Of a DNA stretch of 64,000 nucleotides, positions 44,982 through 56,735 are shown one piece after another. The DNA is from Sialis fuliginosa (lineage: Eukaryota; Arthropoda; Insecta; Megaloptera; Sialidae): contig OY540812.1 of NCBI GenBank assembly GCA_961205875.1, positions 28,033,098 through 28,097,097 on the forward strand, in the 5' to 3' direction. Position 1 is the first letter of the stretch. Each line of letters begins with the position of its first letter. The position numbers were made by a program, and so were the translations under genes. Under the pieces are notes generated by a model. That model was given only the letters and a program-made list of their open reading frames with translations, was not told where the DNA came from and did not search any database.

Positions 44982-45671
44982 TCACAATTTTGTTTTAATA
45001 TATAAATTTTTCAGAATTTTTTCTTTATAAAAAAGTTGCATAAATAGGTAATAGTCGCTGAGATATGGTGCATTGTCTTGAAGAAACAGCATTTTCGTCG
45101 TCCAATCTAACCAGTAATGCACAGTAATATTCTTTGTTGATTGTTCTACCATGTTGAAGGTAGTCAATAAATATATGTGCATCCCAAAAAATATTAGCAA
45201 TAACTTTACCGGCCGACTGTTGTGTTTTTTGGCGTTTCGGACGGCTTTCATCAGGCAATAACCATTCTACTGACTGCCGATTGAACTCCGGTGTAGTAAT
45301 GGATCAATGTTTCATCCATTGTCACAAACTGCATGAAAAAATTCTTATTGCGATGAAACAGTGCCAAATTTTGCTTTGAAAGTCGAACACGTTCACCTTT
45401 TTGGTCAATTGTTAAAAAATGCGGTACCCATCACGCGCAAAGCTTTATCATATGTCAACATTTATGGAGGATATGAGACACCTATGGTGTTAGCTAGCTC
45501 ATTTACTTTCATCTTGCGGTCATTCAACACAATTTCACTTTCTGGAGTAACTGCCTCATTTGGCCCTCCTGAACCTGGTGCGTCATTTGTGCTCATACGG
45601 TCCGATGAAACTCAACAAACTAACATCGAAAAACAATCTTTAATCAAAACACGAAATTCACTTTTTTCCAT
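44982..45671 (-). pseudogene. Mariner transposase pseudogene
   Basis: Minus strand. The ATG at 45669-45671 starts MEKSEFRVLIKDCF, the usual mariner N-terminus, followed by an in-frame stop. Later pieces in several frames are mariner-specific: GGPNEAVTPE, IVLNDRKMKVNELA, FVTMDETLIHYYT (first catalytic Asp), EFNRQSVEW, SAGKVIANIFWDAH, FIDYLQHGRTINKEYYCALL and LQDNAP (second Asp). NAP then runs almost directly into SDYYLF, the region of the third Asp, so the sequence between was deleted. At least two frameshifts, stops and deletions exclude function. Intact mariners cut and paste at TA. Inverted termini were not identified. Confidence 0.9.
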
Positions 45672-45789
45672 GATTAAAAAAATAACAATAGTAGCGTTAC
45701 TTCGAAGGCTGTAACTTGAAATATCATGAAATTTTGACAGTATTCTGTTTAAGGCTGGTACTTTATGGGAAGTGTAAGGATTTTTTTGT

Positions 45790-46000
45790 TTATGTCGACA
45801 TCTGTATGACAGGCTAAAGACCTTTCAACCCATGTAATAAAGGTGCAGCATCTTATTTTAATAACAAGGCTTAAGTAAAAATCGATGCCGTATTTTACAA
45901 AAAAAAATTTAGTTTTTGTGTGTGGCAAAATAATGATTTTCAGTGTGGAACAATTTTTTATAATAATTAATTATGTTAGTTTTTATACAAACATTTACAT
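45790..46000. other. No feature recognised
   Basis: AT-rich spacer between the mariner relic and the next repeat. Confidence 0.3.
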
Positions 46001-46004
46001 AATA

Positions 46005-46182
46005 ATTTTATAAATGTGAAAATAATTCTATCTGTTTGTTACCTTTTCACAGCTAAACCGCTGAACTGATCTGTATGATATTTGACAGGGAGGTAGCTTG
46101 TGTCCTTTTTTGTACCCCAAAAAACGATTGAATAAAAAAATAAAAATTTCACGCGGACGAAGTCGCGGGTAACAGCTAGTTT
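46005..46182 (+). repeat. Insect SINE/LINE-tail repeat, copy 2
   Basis: TTTTATAAATGTGAAAATAA, TTTTCACAGCTAAACCGCTG, GGGAGGTAGCTTGTGTCC and GACGAAGTCGCGGGTAACAG then CTAGT, colinear with 14945-15150. Confidence 0.7.
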
Positions 46183-46599
46183 TCTATATAAACAGTGTGC
46201 ATATGTGTGTTTGTATATTATACAAATGTATGTAAGTATTTCTTAAATTATATCCATTTTAAATCCGGAAATTACTTTACAACCCACACACGCCTTTACA
46301 AAGATGACTATCAATTTTAACATATGGTTAGATTGAAGTTGAAATTTACTTAACACATGAAATAATTCTGTTATTTATTAATGGACTTTCCGAATTATAT
46401 ATATGTATATCTGTATAATATGAATATTATTCAAAGTAATTTTAGTTTGTATGTTTCTGACAGAGTTATGAAAATATTTTTGTTTAAATTTCACATACAA
46501 ATGATACGTAAAATATATATGTAATGTTGATTAAAGCAATAATTAGGTATATTTTTATGTAGAAAACAATTACATGTCAATTATATAGAAAATACAAGC

Positions 46600-47400
46600 T
46601 TTAGAGCTTCCGCGGGAAATCGGATCTTTGAAAATTTAATTAATTTTTTTTTGTTATGAAAAATATAGTAAAAAAATGTTTTTCAAGATCTTATATCAAG
46701 CTTAAATTATGCTAAAAATTTCATTCAAGAAGCCATTGAAGAGAAAAAACTGTCTTCAATTTTTATATTTTAATTAATTAGAGCTAAATAATTTTCCAAC
46801 TAACTTTATACTTGGTAAAAATCTTAATATAAAAAAATTGGTCAAGTACAAGCTTACTTGCACAGTAAGTATCATCAGCCGCCCACAAATTATTGAAAAT
46901 TTTGATAAATGTGTAAGAACAAAAGTTGTTCCTTACATCGTAAGAAATATTTTTTGCTGAAAAATTTTTTCTCTAAAACTAATGGTGTAGCAGTTATAAG
47001 GAAATACTCGTAAACAAATCAGTTGTTTTTAACAATTGATGGAACTAGAATTTTTCAATCCTGATAATTATTGATTTTTGATCAACCTACACCTAATTAT
47101 CAATTTTCATGATTTTTCCAGATTTTTCTGAGCGATCCTTTTGGTGACGTGGGTAGGGGACAGAAATTTTTAAGCGTTTTTCTCGATTTTTTTTTAAATG
47201 CATAAAAAATACATCATATTATACTGTTGAATTCGCGCTTCAATAAGCTTTCATTTGACACCTTACACGATGCCCTTGATTTTTTTTCCATTTCCCAAAT
47301 TTACACCCAATAGTTTCAAAGAAAATCGCCTGTGACAAACAGACGGACGAACGGACACCGAAGTGATTCCATGGGTGTTTCGTTTTCACGGAACACTAAA
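46600..47400 (+). repeat. Probable retroelement-derived non-coding segment
   Basis: The segment ends ACAGACGGACGAACGGACAC then GAAGTGATTCCATGGGTGTT and ACGGAACACTAAAA, a layout seen in insect retroelement 3' regions. The upstream part (GAGCGATCCTTTTGGTGACG) is not assignable. No ORF. Confidence 0.35.
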
Positions 47401-47855
47401 AATAAATAAACAACTTATGTACATTGCTCATTCTTACCAAAATTGTTTCTGTCAACTTTGATTGCAGAGTTTGATCAACACCTAGGAATGGGAAATTTTC
47501 ATGGCGGCACTTCACATGGTGATGCGTATTGGTGATGTAGATGTGACAAATATTTATGTTTGTGAATATCTCAAATTGGTCATCCACACATGGGGTTCAA
47601 ACTTTATTTGACAAATAATGCAGATAGACCAGTGAAAAATTATGAACATTATAAAATTAATTTAATAATTTTTTTAATTAAAAAAATATTTTAATTGCAA
47701 TAAACTTATTGTTAAAAAAAAATTACCCACCCCCACGAAAAAAAAATACCTAGCACCTCTTAATAGTAAATTCATAACTATATTGGAATTATTTAGTACT
47801 ATTGCACAAATTTCCTCAATTATTGTAATAAATTTCAAATCTTGATTCGAATATA

Positions 47856-48373
47856 AGGTACTGGCACCAGTTATGACCGCTATAAGAGTAAGGTTTACTG
47901 TTTTTGTGATTTACGGGCTTCTTTTTTTGTAATTCTCATGAACTCATATTACTAATAAAACAAGTAACTCTTTATTTAATCAATTTAATTACCAATGTCC
48001 GCAAAAATAGTTTGTTTTTTAAAATATAGCCTTTTATTTTTTCTCCACTAATGGATAAAGTAAAACCAGTAATGAGTAAGCAGTGATGGACACTTGCTAA
48101 TGATTACAAAATGATAACTACTACGGTACAAAAGATATAAAAAAAAGAATCGTCAAATTTGAAACAATGTAAAGCAATTGCTACGATAATATAATAATTA
48201 ATAAAAATAAAATTTTAATAAAAATAATTGTCATCAAATCACGCTGTAAGACAGTAGATAGATTAATATTCATAAATGGTAGTAACTAAATATCAAAAAA
48301 TATTTCTAATTCAGTACATTTAATTAAAAAATAGCCATTACTGGGGTCATATTCAAGACTAGTGCCAATACCT
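47856..48373 (+). mobile_element. TA-flanked MITE, family AGGTACTGGCACC, copy 2
   Basis: AGGTACTGGCACCAGTTATG and AGACTAGTGCCAATACCT are inverted ends, with TA at 47854-47855 and 48374-48375. TTACGGGCTTCTTTTTTTGT and TAATTCTCATGAAC are shared with copy 1. 518 bp, non-coding. Confidence 0.8.
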
Positions 48374-48379
48374 TATAGA

Positions 48380-48885
48380 AAATTACAAAACTGACAGCAT
48401 TTGTGATATTTTAATTGTATTTTATAATGTACATATTTATTCATTCAAAGATTCACCTACATACATGGACGAGTGCAATTGCGACATGTTTGTAGGAAAA
48501 CATAATAAACAACGTAAATATTTACTAGTTTAATGTTAAAAAGGAATGCAAGATGCAACTTTGTACGCTCGGCCTTTGTACCTCAAACTCAGAACATTCC
48601 AATTTTAACTCAAACACAGATAAAGTATTTTCAAGAATCTACGACTGGAAATAAAAATGTAAAATAGTTCACCTGGCTCTTGACGGTGAAACTTTGAAGA
48701 ATTTTTCAGTTGAAAAACATTTGAGATCTTAACGTTAATTCTTGACCACATTCCATTCTTTCAAAGTTTTATTAACAAACAATATGATATCTATAATATT
48801 GGTTTCTATGCATAGTGGATGACCAAAAATTAATTTTAGAAATTTTTGATAATCTAATATAAGATAGAATAAATTAATGGAACAT
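48380..48885. other. No feature recognised
   Basis: AT-rich sequence between two repeat copies; no ORF or repeat structure supported. Confidence 0.3.
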
Positions 48886-48889
48886 ACAT

Positions 48890-49612
48890 TATAGATAATT
48901 ATATTCTTTACAACATGTAATAAATAAATTATTAAACGAAATTGCCAAACCGGAAACGGATGTTAACTCTTATCAAATTTTGAATTTTCGAATTATTTTT
49001 CAGATCATAATTGTCGAGTCTATTTTTTCTATCATTTCGTCAGAAATTTTTTTTTTACATAATGAATTAGAATCACTGTTCACTCTCAGTATTACGTATA
49101 AAAAAGTCCTATAGTCCCTATAGTAAACATGTACACTGTTCAATAAGAAAGTCCCATGACACTTATGGCAGATATTTCTTCTCTGTTATATGAACCATTT
49201 GAAATATAATAAAAAATGTTTTCAAAAAAAAATTTTTTTTAATGAATAGAAAATAAATTATAGATAACAATATTATCTACATTTTTTAACTTTACCATTT
49301 TTTTCTAATTCGCATTATTTAAAAAAAATCAAAAATTAACACTAGTAAGATTTCAGTTTTCTTCCCAGACAAAAATTAATTTTAAATATAATATATGTAT
49401 AATTTCACCCTTCTACGATTTGTCGTATTAGAGTTACAACTTTTACAGACAGGCCAACCGACACACAGACATACAGACATCTTGACAAAAATAGTCAGAA
49501 TGGATTCAGGGAAGGTCAAAATGGATAATTCCATCAAAATCCGGATTTCGAAAAAAAACTGGCATAACAATACTACATATACTTTACATATACATTATAC
49601 ATGAGTATAAGA
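48890..49612 (+). mobile_element. Repeat family R2, copy 2
   Basis: AATTATAGATAATTATATTC, CCGGAAACGGATGTTAACTC, CAGTATTACGTATAAAAAAG, GGCAGATATTTCTTCTCTGT, GGCCAACCGACACACAGACA, GATTCAGGGAAGGTCAAAAT and GAGTATAAGAAAGTCAAA are colinear with 26430-27230. It ends precisely at the fragment of the AGGTACTGGCACC MITE. Confidence 0.65.
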
Positions 49613-49619
49613 AAGTCAA

Positions 49620-49688
49620 AAGAAGCCCATCAATCCCAAGAAACAGTACACCTTGCTCTTAGAGTGGCCAGGACTGGTGCCAGTACCT
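49620..49688 (-). mobile_element. AGGTACTGGCACC MITE, terminal fragment (copy 3)
   Basis: On the minus strand it begins AGGTACTGGCACCAGTCCTG and runs through GGGATTGATGGGCTTCT, then stops abruptly at the GTATAAGAAAGTC end of repeat R2. Only about 69 bp remain. Confidence 0.7.
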
Positions 49689-49689
49689 T

Positions 49690-50415
49690 ATAAGAATTTT
49701 ATATTATAACAGACAAAACGCTTCTTAAAGTAAATTATTAAATAATAAATTGAAAACTGACGTTACTATATTTTAAACCCTCTAGCAACTCAAGGTAGCT
49801 TGTCTGGTACTTTATATATTATTATTAACATTACACAACAAAAATAACAAAACCATTAAAATTACATTTTCTTAAGGCCTTCAGGCATTTATGTACGTAT
49901 ATATGTTCTCATGTATGTATATTTATTAATATTTACATACTCAAAGTATTACACAAAACGTTAAACATCAAATAACGTGTTATTCCCGACTTCAAACATT
50001 ATTACGAAGGGTTAATAACAATAACAATAATAACTTGAAATTTTGATACAAGTATATGATACACAAAAACAAAATTGCATGGGAAAGTTGTCGGTAATAA
50101 CATTTTAATGTTGGCCATTAAGCAACGCAGCAGATATTCAAAATTGTATATACGTTTATGTAGAGGATGGTTCGTATTTATTCATTAACTTATATTATTA
50201 AATTTAAGTAAAGAATTTATGATCTTAAAATCTTGTGCACAGTTTTTATAGATTTATTTTAAAACTTTTTGATGTGCATTATTGAGCATTTATGTACATG
50301 TAAACAAAAGTAAAAATAACTTTTAGATTATACCTGGTGCACGTGAAATATTTTTAAAGTGCCGCCGCTAACCTATCAAACTAAATTTTATTTACATATA
50401 CTGTAAACATCTTTT
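49690..50415. other. No feature recognised
   Basis: AT-rich DNA with scattered TATGTA-type strings; no ORF, TIR or splice structure was supported. Confidence 0.35.
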
Positions 50416-50419
50416 ATAT

Positions 50420-50560
50420 CGGGTATTATAAAGAATTTGCTCGAGAGCAAAAAATATAAACTGACCTTTTCTGAATCGTTATGAATTTGCTCAGGATTTT
50501 AGAGCGGTGGTAGTAAATGTATATTAATGTAAATTCAATGCATTTTATAACATACACTTG
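50420..50560 (+). repeat. Dispersed repeat R1, copy
   Basis: GGGTATTATAAAGAATTTGC, TCGAGAGCAAAAAATA, CGTTATGAATTTGCTC and TTTTAGAGCGGTGGTAGTAA, colinear with 1587-1700. Confidence 0.65.
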
Positions 50561-50619
50561 TCATGATTTTCAAAAATAGGAGGTGCACATCTAGAGTATA
50601 AAAGAACCTTAAGTTTGAA

Positions 50620-50800
50620 ATTCCATGTCTGCAAGTCTCACCGTTTTGGCTGCAGAGCGTTCACAGACACACACACACACACACAGATGTCATAAAGATA
50701 ATGGTCGTACGTGGTTAAAGGACCCTCAATACGCGTAATTCCGTTGAAATCTCGACTTCGAATTTTTTCATGATCACTATACTTTATGATATAGTACATT
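50620..50800 (+). repeat. Interspersed repeat fragment with (CA)n
   Basis: TCTGCAAGTCTCACCGTTTT, ACACACACACACACACAGAT, GTCATAAAGATAATGGTCGT and AATTCCGTTGAAATCTCGAC resemble the R2-type layout (CA tract, then a motif near ATCATGGTGAAAA) but are too diverged to join it with confidence. Confidence 0.4.
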
Positions 50801-51036
50801 TCATTTTTGTATAAAAAATTAAAAACTGACTGACTTAAATATAGCGCAACGTTAATAGCGAGACAGAACTACGATCACTATACGCGTAAGCAAGTGAAAG
50901 CATTATAATACCTGCTGTAAACTATCACCGAGCATAACCGAGAAAATCTGAACATGAGAGTGTACTGGCAAATTTTGTTTTGCCAATCGTATCATAAATG
51001 CACTAAATTTTAACGAAGAGTTAAAACAATTACATA

Positions 51037-51166
51037 CAAGACCGTAACTACTATCGGGGCAGCGAGGGCCGTGCCTTGGGGCTACCAAACAAACGAAAGT
51101 GGGGAGATAAATGACCCCTCGACCACTTCGTGCCCCGGGGCCCCAGAGCCTCTAGTTACGGCCCTG
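51037..51166. mobile_element. hAT-type MITE, 130 bp
   Basis: CAAGACCGTAACTACTA and TCTAGTTACGGCCCTG are inverted ends (imperfect), with flanks ATTACATA (51029-51036) and GTTACATA (51167-51174) matching at 7 of 8. The body is GC-rich (GGGGCCCC palindrome). Confidence 0.8.
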
Positions 51167-51214
51167 GTTACATAACAACAACTCCCGTGTTAAGCCGGGG
51201 CGAGTCCGCTAATT

Positions 51215-51608
51215 CATACTATTGTAGGTAATATTATAAATGCGAAAGTATGTCTGTCTATCCATCTATTTGTTACCTTTTCACGGCTAAATCACTAAAT
51301 CAATCTTGATGAAATTTGACAGGGAGATAGCTTGCATCCCGAGGAATGACATAGGCTACTTTATATCCTGAAATTTGATTAGATAAAAAAATGAGTATGT
51401 GTACTTTTGTACGCGCGATAGGTTTTACTAGGGACACTTTAATTATTATATTATTTATATTTTTTATTTATTAAAGCGTCCCTAGGTTAGACTATTTGGC
51501 GTAGACATCTAGCGTGCAAATGTGAAACTAAAAACCTATTTCATTGTCTATCATCATAATAAAAATCTGTATTATCACGTGGACGAAGTCGCGGGTATAA
51601 CAGCTAGT
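51215..51608 (+). repeat. Insect SINE/LINE-tail repeat, copy 3, interrupted
   Basis: GTAATATTATAAATGCGAAA, TTTTCACGGCTAAATCACTA, GACATAGGCTACTTTATATC form the body and GACGAAGTCGCGGGTATAAC then AGCTAGT the tail. Between about 51405 and 51590 the tail region is replaced by unrelated sequence. This carries a small inverted repeat (ACTAGGGACACTTTAAT / TTAAAGCGTCCCTAGGTTA) and the GACATCTAGCG fragment also found at 58-150. Confidence 0.6.
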
Positions 51609-51609
51609 A

Positions 51610-52295
51610 TTGAAGCTATCTCGCTTTGTAAGATATTAAACCGATTTCGTTTCAATCTCGTCTTACACATGTGACCAAGATCGAGAAAAGAATCCCTGTT
51701 TACTGGTTGTTATAGATAATAATAATAATTATTATTATTATTATGTTTTAATGACACGACATAGAAATATATCTATAATTTTTCTCGTCATTAAAATAAA
51801 CGAAGTTAATGGAAACTACAAAATCATCCAGTATATGCTGGTGAATTTTATCAGTTGAAATAAAAAAGGCAGTTTTATGTATTTATTTGTGTTATAATTT
51901 ATATATAATTATAATTATTTTTATATTACAATCTCTTAAATGCTAATGGCAAATTACAAAAAATAAAATTGTTAGAACAGTGATTAACAGGAATGTGGGG
52001 TTTTTGCGGTTTTAATTAAATTTTCATTACATATTTTATAAGTGGTTAAACAAAAGGAAAATATTACACAATAATAATATTGATTCAAAATCTGAAATAA
52101 ACTACTCAAATTTTATTTTATTTTCTGTATTAATGTTTCAAAGAAGAATATAATATATAGTACGTATATATACCTAAGGTAAATGTACATAATTCCGGCT
52201 TAGTACATAATTACAGCCTATTTTATTAACCCCTTAATGTGTCAGACACGAGCACATCTTACTGGCAATTTTGTACGCGCTCGACTGAGACACAT
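51610..52295. other. No feature recognised
   Basis: AT-rich DNA with TTATTATTATTA and ATAATTATAATTA simple sequence; no supported gene. Confidence 0.4.
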
Positions 52296-52736
52296 CTTAA
52301 GCTAGCCTCACACGACGATAGATTTGCTACTATGTAGTTTGCTTACGGGGCGCTGTGATGGCAACTACGATGGTTGCTGTAATGGAAAATGACGTCACTA
52401 CTGGCTGCCTTACGTGGACACTAGGTAGAATTCTGTGATAGATCATGTCCTATTTTTCGTACTAGATTTGTTGCTAGATTTTATGTTAACCAATTTAAGG
52501 TGGCTTGTATCAGGATCAACGATAGATATTTAAAAACATTTCATAAATTTTATTTTTATTTTTATTTTCATAAAATTTGTTACCAAAATCTGCACTGTTA
52601 TGTCCCCTGCTCTATTTTTGATGATTTTTTTTTTAAAACACGCTCATTACTAATCGACTACGACGAATTACTTCTAATGCAACCGCGTCCATTTTTCTAA
52701 ACTGTAATTTTGCACGTATCGGAGCCGGGTTCCGGT

Positions 52737-53220
52737 CAATTTATCGTAAACAGTTTATCGTAAACAGTTTATCGTACAACAGTTTATCGTAAAACAATTT
52801 ACCGAACGAACAATTTATCGTATGAACAATTTACCGTAAGAACAATTTATCGTAAAACAATTTATCGTAAGAACAATTTATCGTATGGACAATTTACCGT
52901 AAGAACAATTTATCGTAAAACAATTTATCGTAAGAACAATTTATCGTATGGACAATTTACCGTATGAACAATTTATCGTAAAACAATTTATCGTAAAAAA
53001 ATTTATCGTAGAACAATTTATCGTAAAACAATTTATCGTAAGAACAATTTATCGTATGGACAATTTACCGTATGAACAATTTATAGTAAAAAAATTTATC
53101 GTAGAACAATTTATCGTAAAACAATTTATCGTAGAGCAATTTATCGTAAAACAATTTATCGTAAAACAATTTATCGTAAAACAATTTATCGTAAAACAAT
53201 TTATCGTAAAACAATTTATG
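52737..53220 (+). repeat. Left satellite array, unit AACAATTTATCGTAA
   Basis: About 30 units of 15-16 bp with variants AACAGTTTATCGTAA near the tip and GGACAATTTACCGTATG inside. Because 15 is divisible by 3, the array opens an artefactual frame (QFIVK repeats) that is not a gene. Confidence 0.95.
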
Positions 53221-53339
53221 TATTATTACTGTCACAGACTCCACTGGACTTTCTTATACGTATTAAGGTCAAATCAATTATGAAAATATTATATAATATA
53301 TTATTATATAGAAACCTTGTTTTCTAATTTTATCAATTA

Positions 53340-54340
53340 AAAAAAATGTACAGATGCGTATTAAGTTAGATTTTAGGCCCAAATTATTAAAATAATAAAT
53401 ACACATTACTTATAAATAATATATATAAACCTTATTTATTATTTAATCAATTAAAAAAAAAATGTACAGAAGCGTATTGAGTAATTATTGAGACCCGTGT
53501 ATTAAACTAATTAATAAACTCACAACTCGCCCCCTGTCACAGATGGAGGATTGTAACTGGTCTCATTGGATCCGGCGGGAAAAATTCTATAGGATTCTAG
53601 GGGAATGGGGGGCAAAACAACCCTCTATCTAGCACAGGAGTCGAGATATTTACGATTTTCTGTAATGAATACCATAAGTAGCGAAACAGAAAAATTCAAT
53701 ATTTACAATAAATACTGCATATAAACATAAGATATTATTATTTAATTTAATAGAATGAAATAAAAAGTTCAGGCATGTATTAAGTGATATTTTAGGCCCG
53801 TATTGTTAAAACAACAAATACACATATGTATATAGAAACCTTGTTTATAATTTAGTCAGTTAAAAATAATTGTACAGAAGCGTATTGAGTGATTTTTGAG
53901 GCCCGTGTATAAACTAATTAATAAACTCACAACTCGCCCCCTGTCACAGATGGAGGATTGTAACTGGTCTCATTGGATCCGGCGGGAAAAATACTATAGG
54001 ATTCTAGGGGGATTGGGGGGCAAAACAACCCTCTATCTAGCACAGGAGTTGAGATATTTACGATTTTCTGTAATGAATACCATAAGTAGCGAAACAGAAA
54101 AATTCAATATTTACAATAAATACTGCATATAAACATAAGATAGTATTATTTAATTTAATAGAATGAAATAAAAAGTTCAGGCATGTATTAAGTGATATTT
54201 TAGGCCCGTATTGTTAAAACAACAAATACACATATATTAAATAGAAACCTTGTTTATAATTTAGTCAATTAAAAATAATTGTACAGAACCATATTGAGTG
54301 ATTTTTGAGGCCCGTGTATTAAACTAATTAATAAACTCGC
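53340..54340 (+). repeat. 410-bp tandem units, left arm
   Basis: GTACAGAAGCGTATTGAG recurs at 53464, 53872 and (diverged) 54281. Each unit runs through CTCACAACTCGCCCCCTGTC, TGGATCCGGCGGGAAAAA, GAATACCATAAGTAGCGAAA and TTCAGGCATGTATTAAGTGA. Non-coding. Confidence 0.9.
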
Positions 54341-54659
54341 CTCTGTCACGTGATGAAAGAATGTAATATAACATTGTTTTACATTGAACTGTTTACCATA
54401 AATTGAACGCAAATCGATTAAATAATATTCAATGTTTCTAAATAGTAGGTATACGTGAATTTGTTATTTTAAGAATACAGGCCTATATTATCACTTGATA
54501 TACATCTGTACATTTAAAAAATTTATTTAATTTAGTAATAATATCTAAGGTATATTATTATTGTGTAAGAGGTGGATATTGATTTTGTTTCTTTTTCACT
54601 ATTTATTCATTATAGAAAACCGTAAATAACACGTCACCTATACGAGTAAGGGGGTTGTT

Positions 54660-56120
54660 TTTAATTAGTTTAATACACGGGACTCAAAAATCACTCAATA
54701 CGCTTCTGTACAATTATTTTTAATTGACTAAATTATAAACAAGGTTTCTATATATGTATATTTGTTATTTTAACAATACAGACCTAAAATATCACTTAAT
54801 ACATGCCTGAACTTTATATTTCATTCTATTAAATTAAATAATAATATCTTATGTTTATATGCAGTATTTATTGTAAATATTGAATTTTTCTGTTTCGCTA
54901 CTTATGGTATTCATTACAGAAAATCGTAAATATCTCGACTCCTGTGCTAGATAGAGGGTTGTTTTGCCCCCCATTCTCCTAAAATCCTATAGTATTTTTC
55001 CCGCCGGATCCAATGAGACCAGTTACAATCCTCCATCTGTGACAGGGGGCGAGTTGTGAGTTTATTAATTAGTTTATACACGGGCCTCAAAAATCACTCA
55101 ATACGCTTCTGTACAATTATTTTTAACTGACTAAATTATAAACAAGGTTTCTATATACATATTATGTGTATTTGTTGTTTTAACAATACGGGCCTAAAAT
55201 ATCACTTAATACATGCCTGAACTTTTTATTTCATTCTATTAAATTAAATAATAATATCTTATGTTTATATGCAGTATTTATTGTAAATATTGAATTTTTC
55301 TGTTTCGCTACTTATGGTATTCATTACAGAAAATCGTAAATATCTTGACTCCTGTGCTAGATAGAGGGTTGTTTTGCCCCCCATTCCCCTAGAATCCTAT
55401 AGTATTTTTCCCGCCGGATCCAATGAGACCAGTTACAACCCTCCATCTGTGACAGGGGGCGATTTGTGAGTTTTTTAATTAGTTTAATACACGGGCCTCA
55501 AAAATCACTCAATACGCTTCTGTACAATTATTTTTAACTGACTAAATTATAAACAAGGTTTCTATATACATATGTGTATTTGTTGTTTTAACAATACGGG
55601 CCTAAAATATCACTTAATACATGCCTGAACTTTTTATTTCATTCTATTAAATTAAATAATAATATCTTATGTTTATATGCAGTATTTATTGTAAATATTG
55701 AATTTTTCTGTTTCGCTACTTATGGTTTTCATTACAGAAAATCGTAAATATCTCGACTCCTGTGCTAGATAGAGGGTTGTTTTGCCCCCCATTCCCCTAG
55801 AATCCTATAGTATTTTTCCCGCCGGATCCAATGAGACCAGTTACAATCCTCCATCTGTGACAGATGAATTTTTCTGTTTCGCTACTTATGGTATTCATTA
55901 CAGAAAATCGTAAATATCTCGACTCCTGTGCTAGATAGAGGGTTGTTTTGCCCCCCATTCCCCTAGAATCCTATAGTATTTTTCCCGCCGGATCCAATGA
56001 GACCAGTTACAATCCTCCATCTGTGACAGGGGGCGAGTTGTGAGTTTATTAATTAGTTTAATACACGGGTCTCAATAATTACTCAATACGCTTCTGTACA
56101 TTTTTTTTTTAATTGATTAA
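54660..56120 (-). repeat. 410-bp tandem units, right arm
   Basis: The same unit in reverse orientation, with CTCAATACGCTTCTGTAC at about 54697, 55107, 55516 and 56094. The last interval is longer because the segment from GAATTTTTCTGTTTCGCT to GACAG (about 170 bp) is duplicated near 55865. Confidence 0.9.
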
Positions 56121-56347
56121 ATAATAAATAAGGTTTATATATATTATTTATATGTAATGTGTATTTATAATTTTAATAATTTGGGCCTAAAATCTAACTT
56201 AATACGCATCTGTACATTTTTTTTAATTGATAAAATTAGAAAACAAGATTTCTATATAATAATATATTATATAATATTTTCATAATTGATTTGACCTTAA
56301 TACGTATAAGAAAGTCCAGTGGAGTCTGTGACAGTAATAATACATAA

Positions 56348-56735
56348 ATCGTTTTACGATAAATTGTTTTACGATAAATTGTTTTACGATAAATTGTATT
56401 ACGATAAATTGTTTTACGATAAATTGTTTTACGATAAATTGCTCTACGATAAATTGTTTTACGATAAATTGTTCTACGATAAATTGTTTTACGATAAATT
56501 GTTCATACGGTAAATTGTCCATACGATAAATTGTTCTTACGATAAATTGTTTTACGATAAATTGTTCTTACGGTAAATTGTCCATACGATAAATTGTTCT
56601 TACGATAAATTGTTTTACGATAAATTGTTCTTACGGTAAATTGTTCATACGATAAATTGTTCGTTCGGTAAATTGTTTTACGATGAACTGTATACGATAA
56701 ACTGTTTTACGATAAACTGTTTACGATAAATTGAC
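56348..56735 (-). repeat. Right satellite array
   Basis: About 25 units of TTACGATAAATTGTTT, the reverse of the left array, ending at GATAAATTGACCGCAAATC. Shorter than the left array, as expected for a satellite prone to unit gain and loss. Confidence 0.95.

Noticed and set aside
45361..45714. Plus-strand 117-codon frame
   Set aside because: It is antisense to the mariner N-terminal half, which reads as recognisable transposase on the minus strand.
52948..53283. 111-codon frame of QFIVK-type repeats, and its mirror at 56280-56522
   Set aside because: It is produced by the 15-bp satellite, whose unit length is divisible by three; both strands of both arms open similarly.
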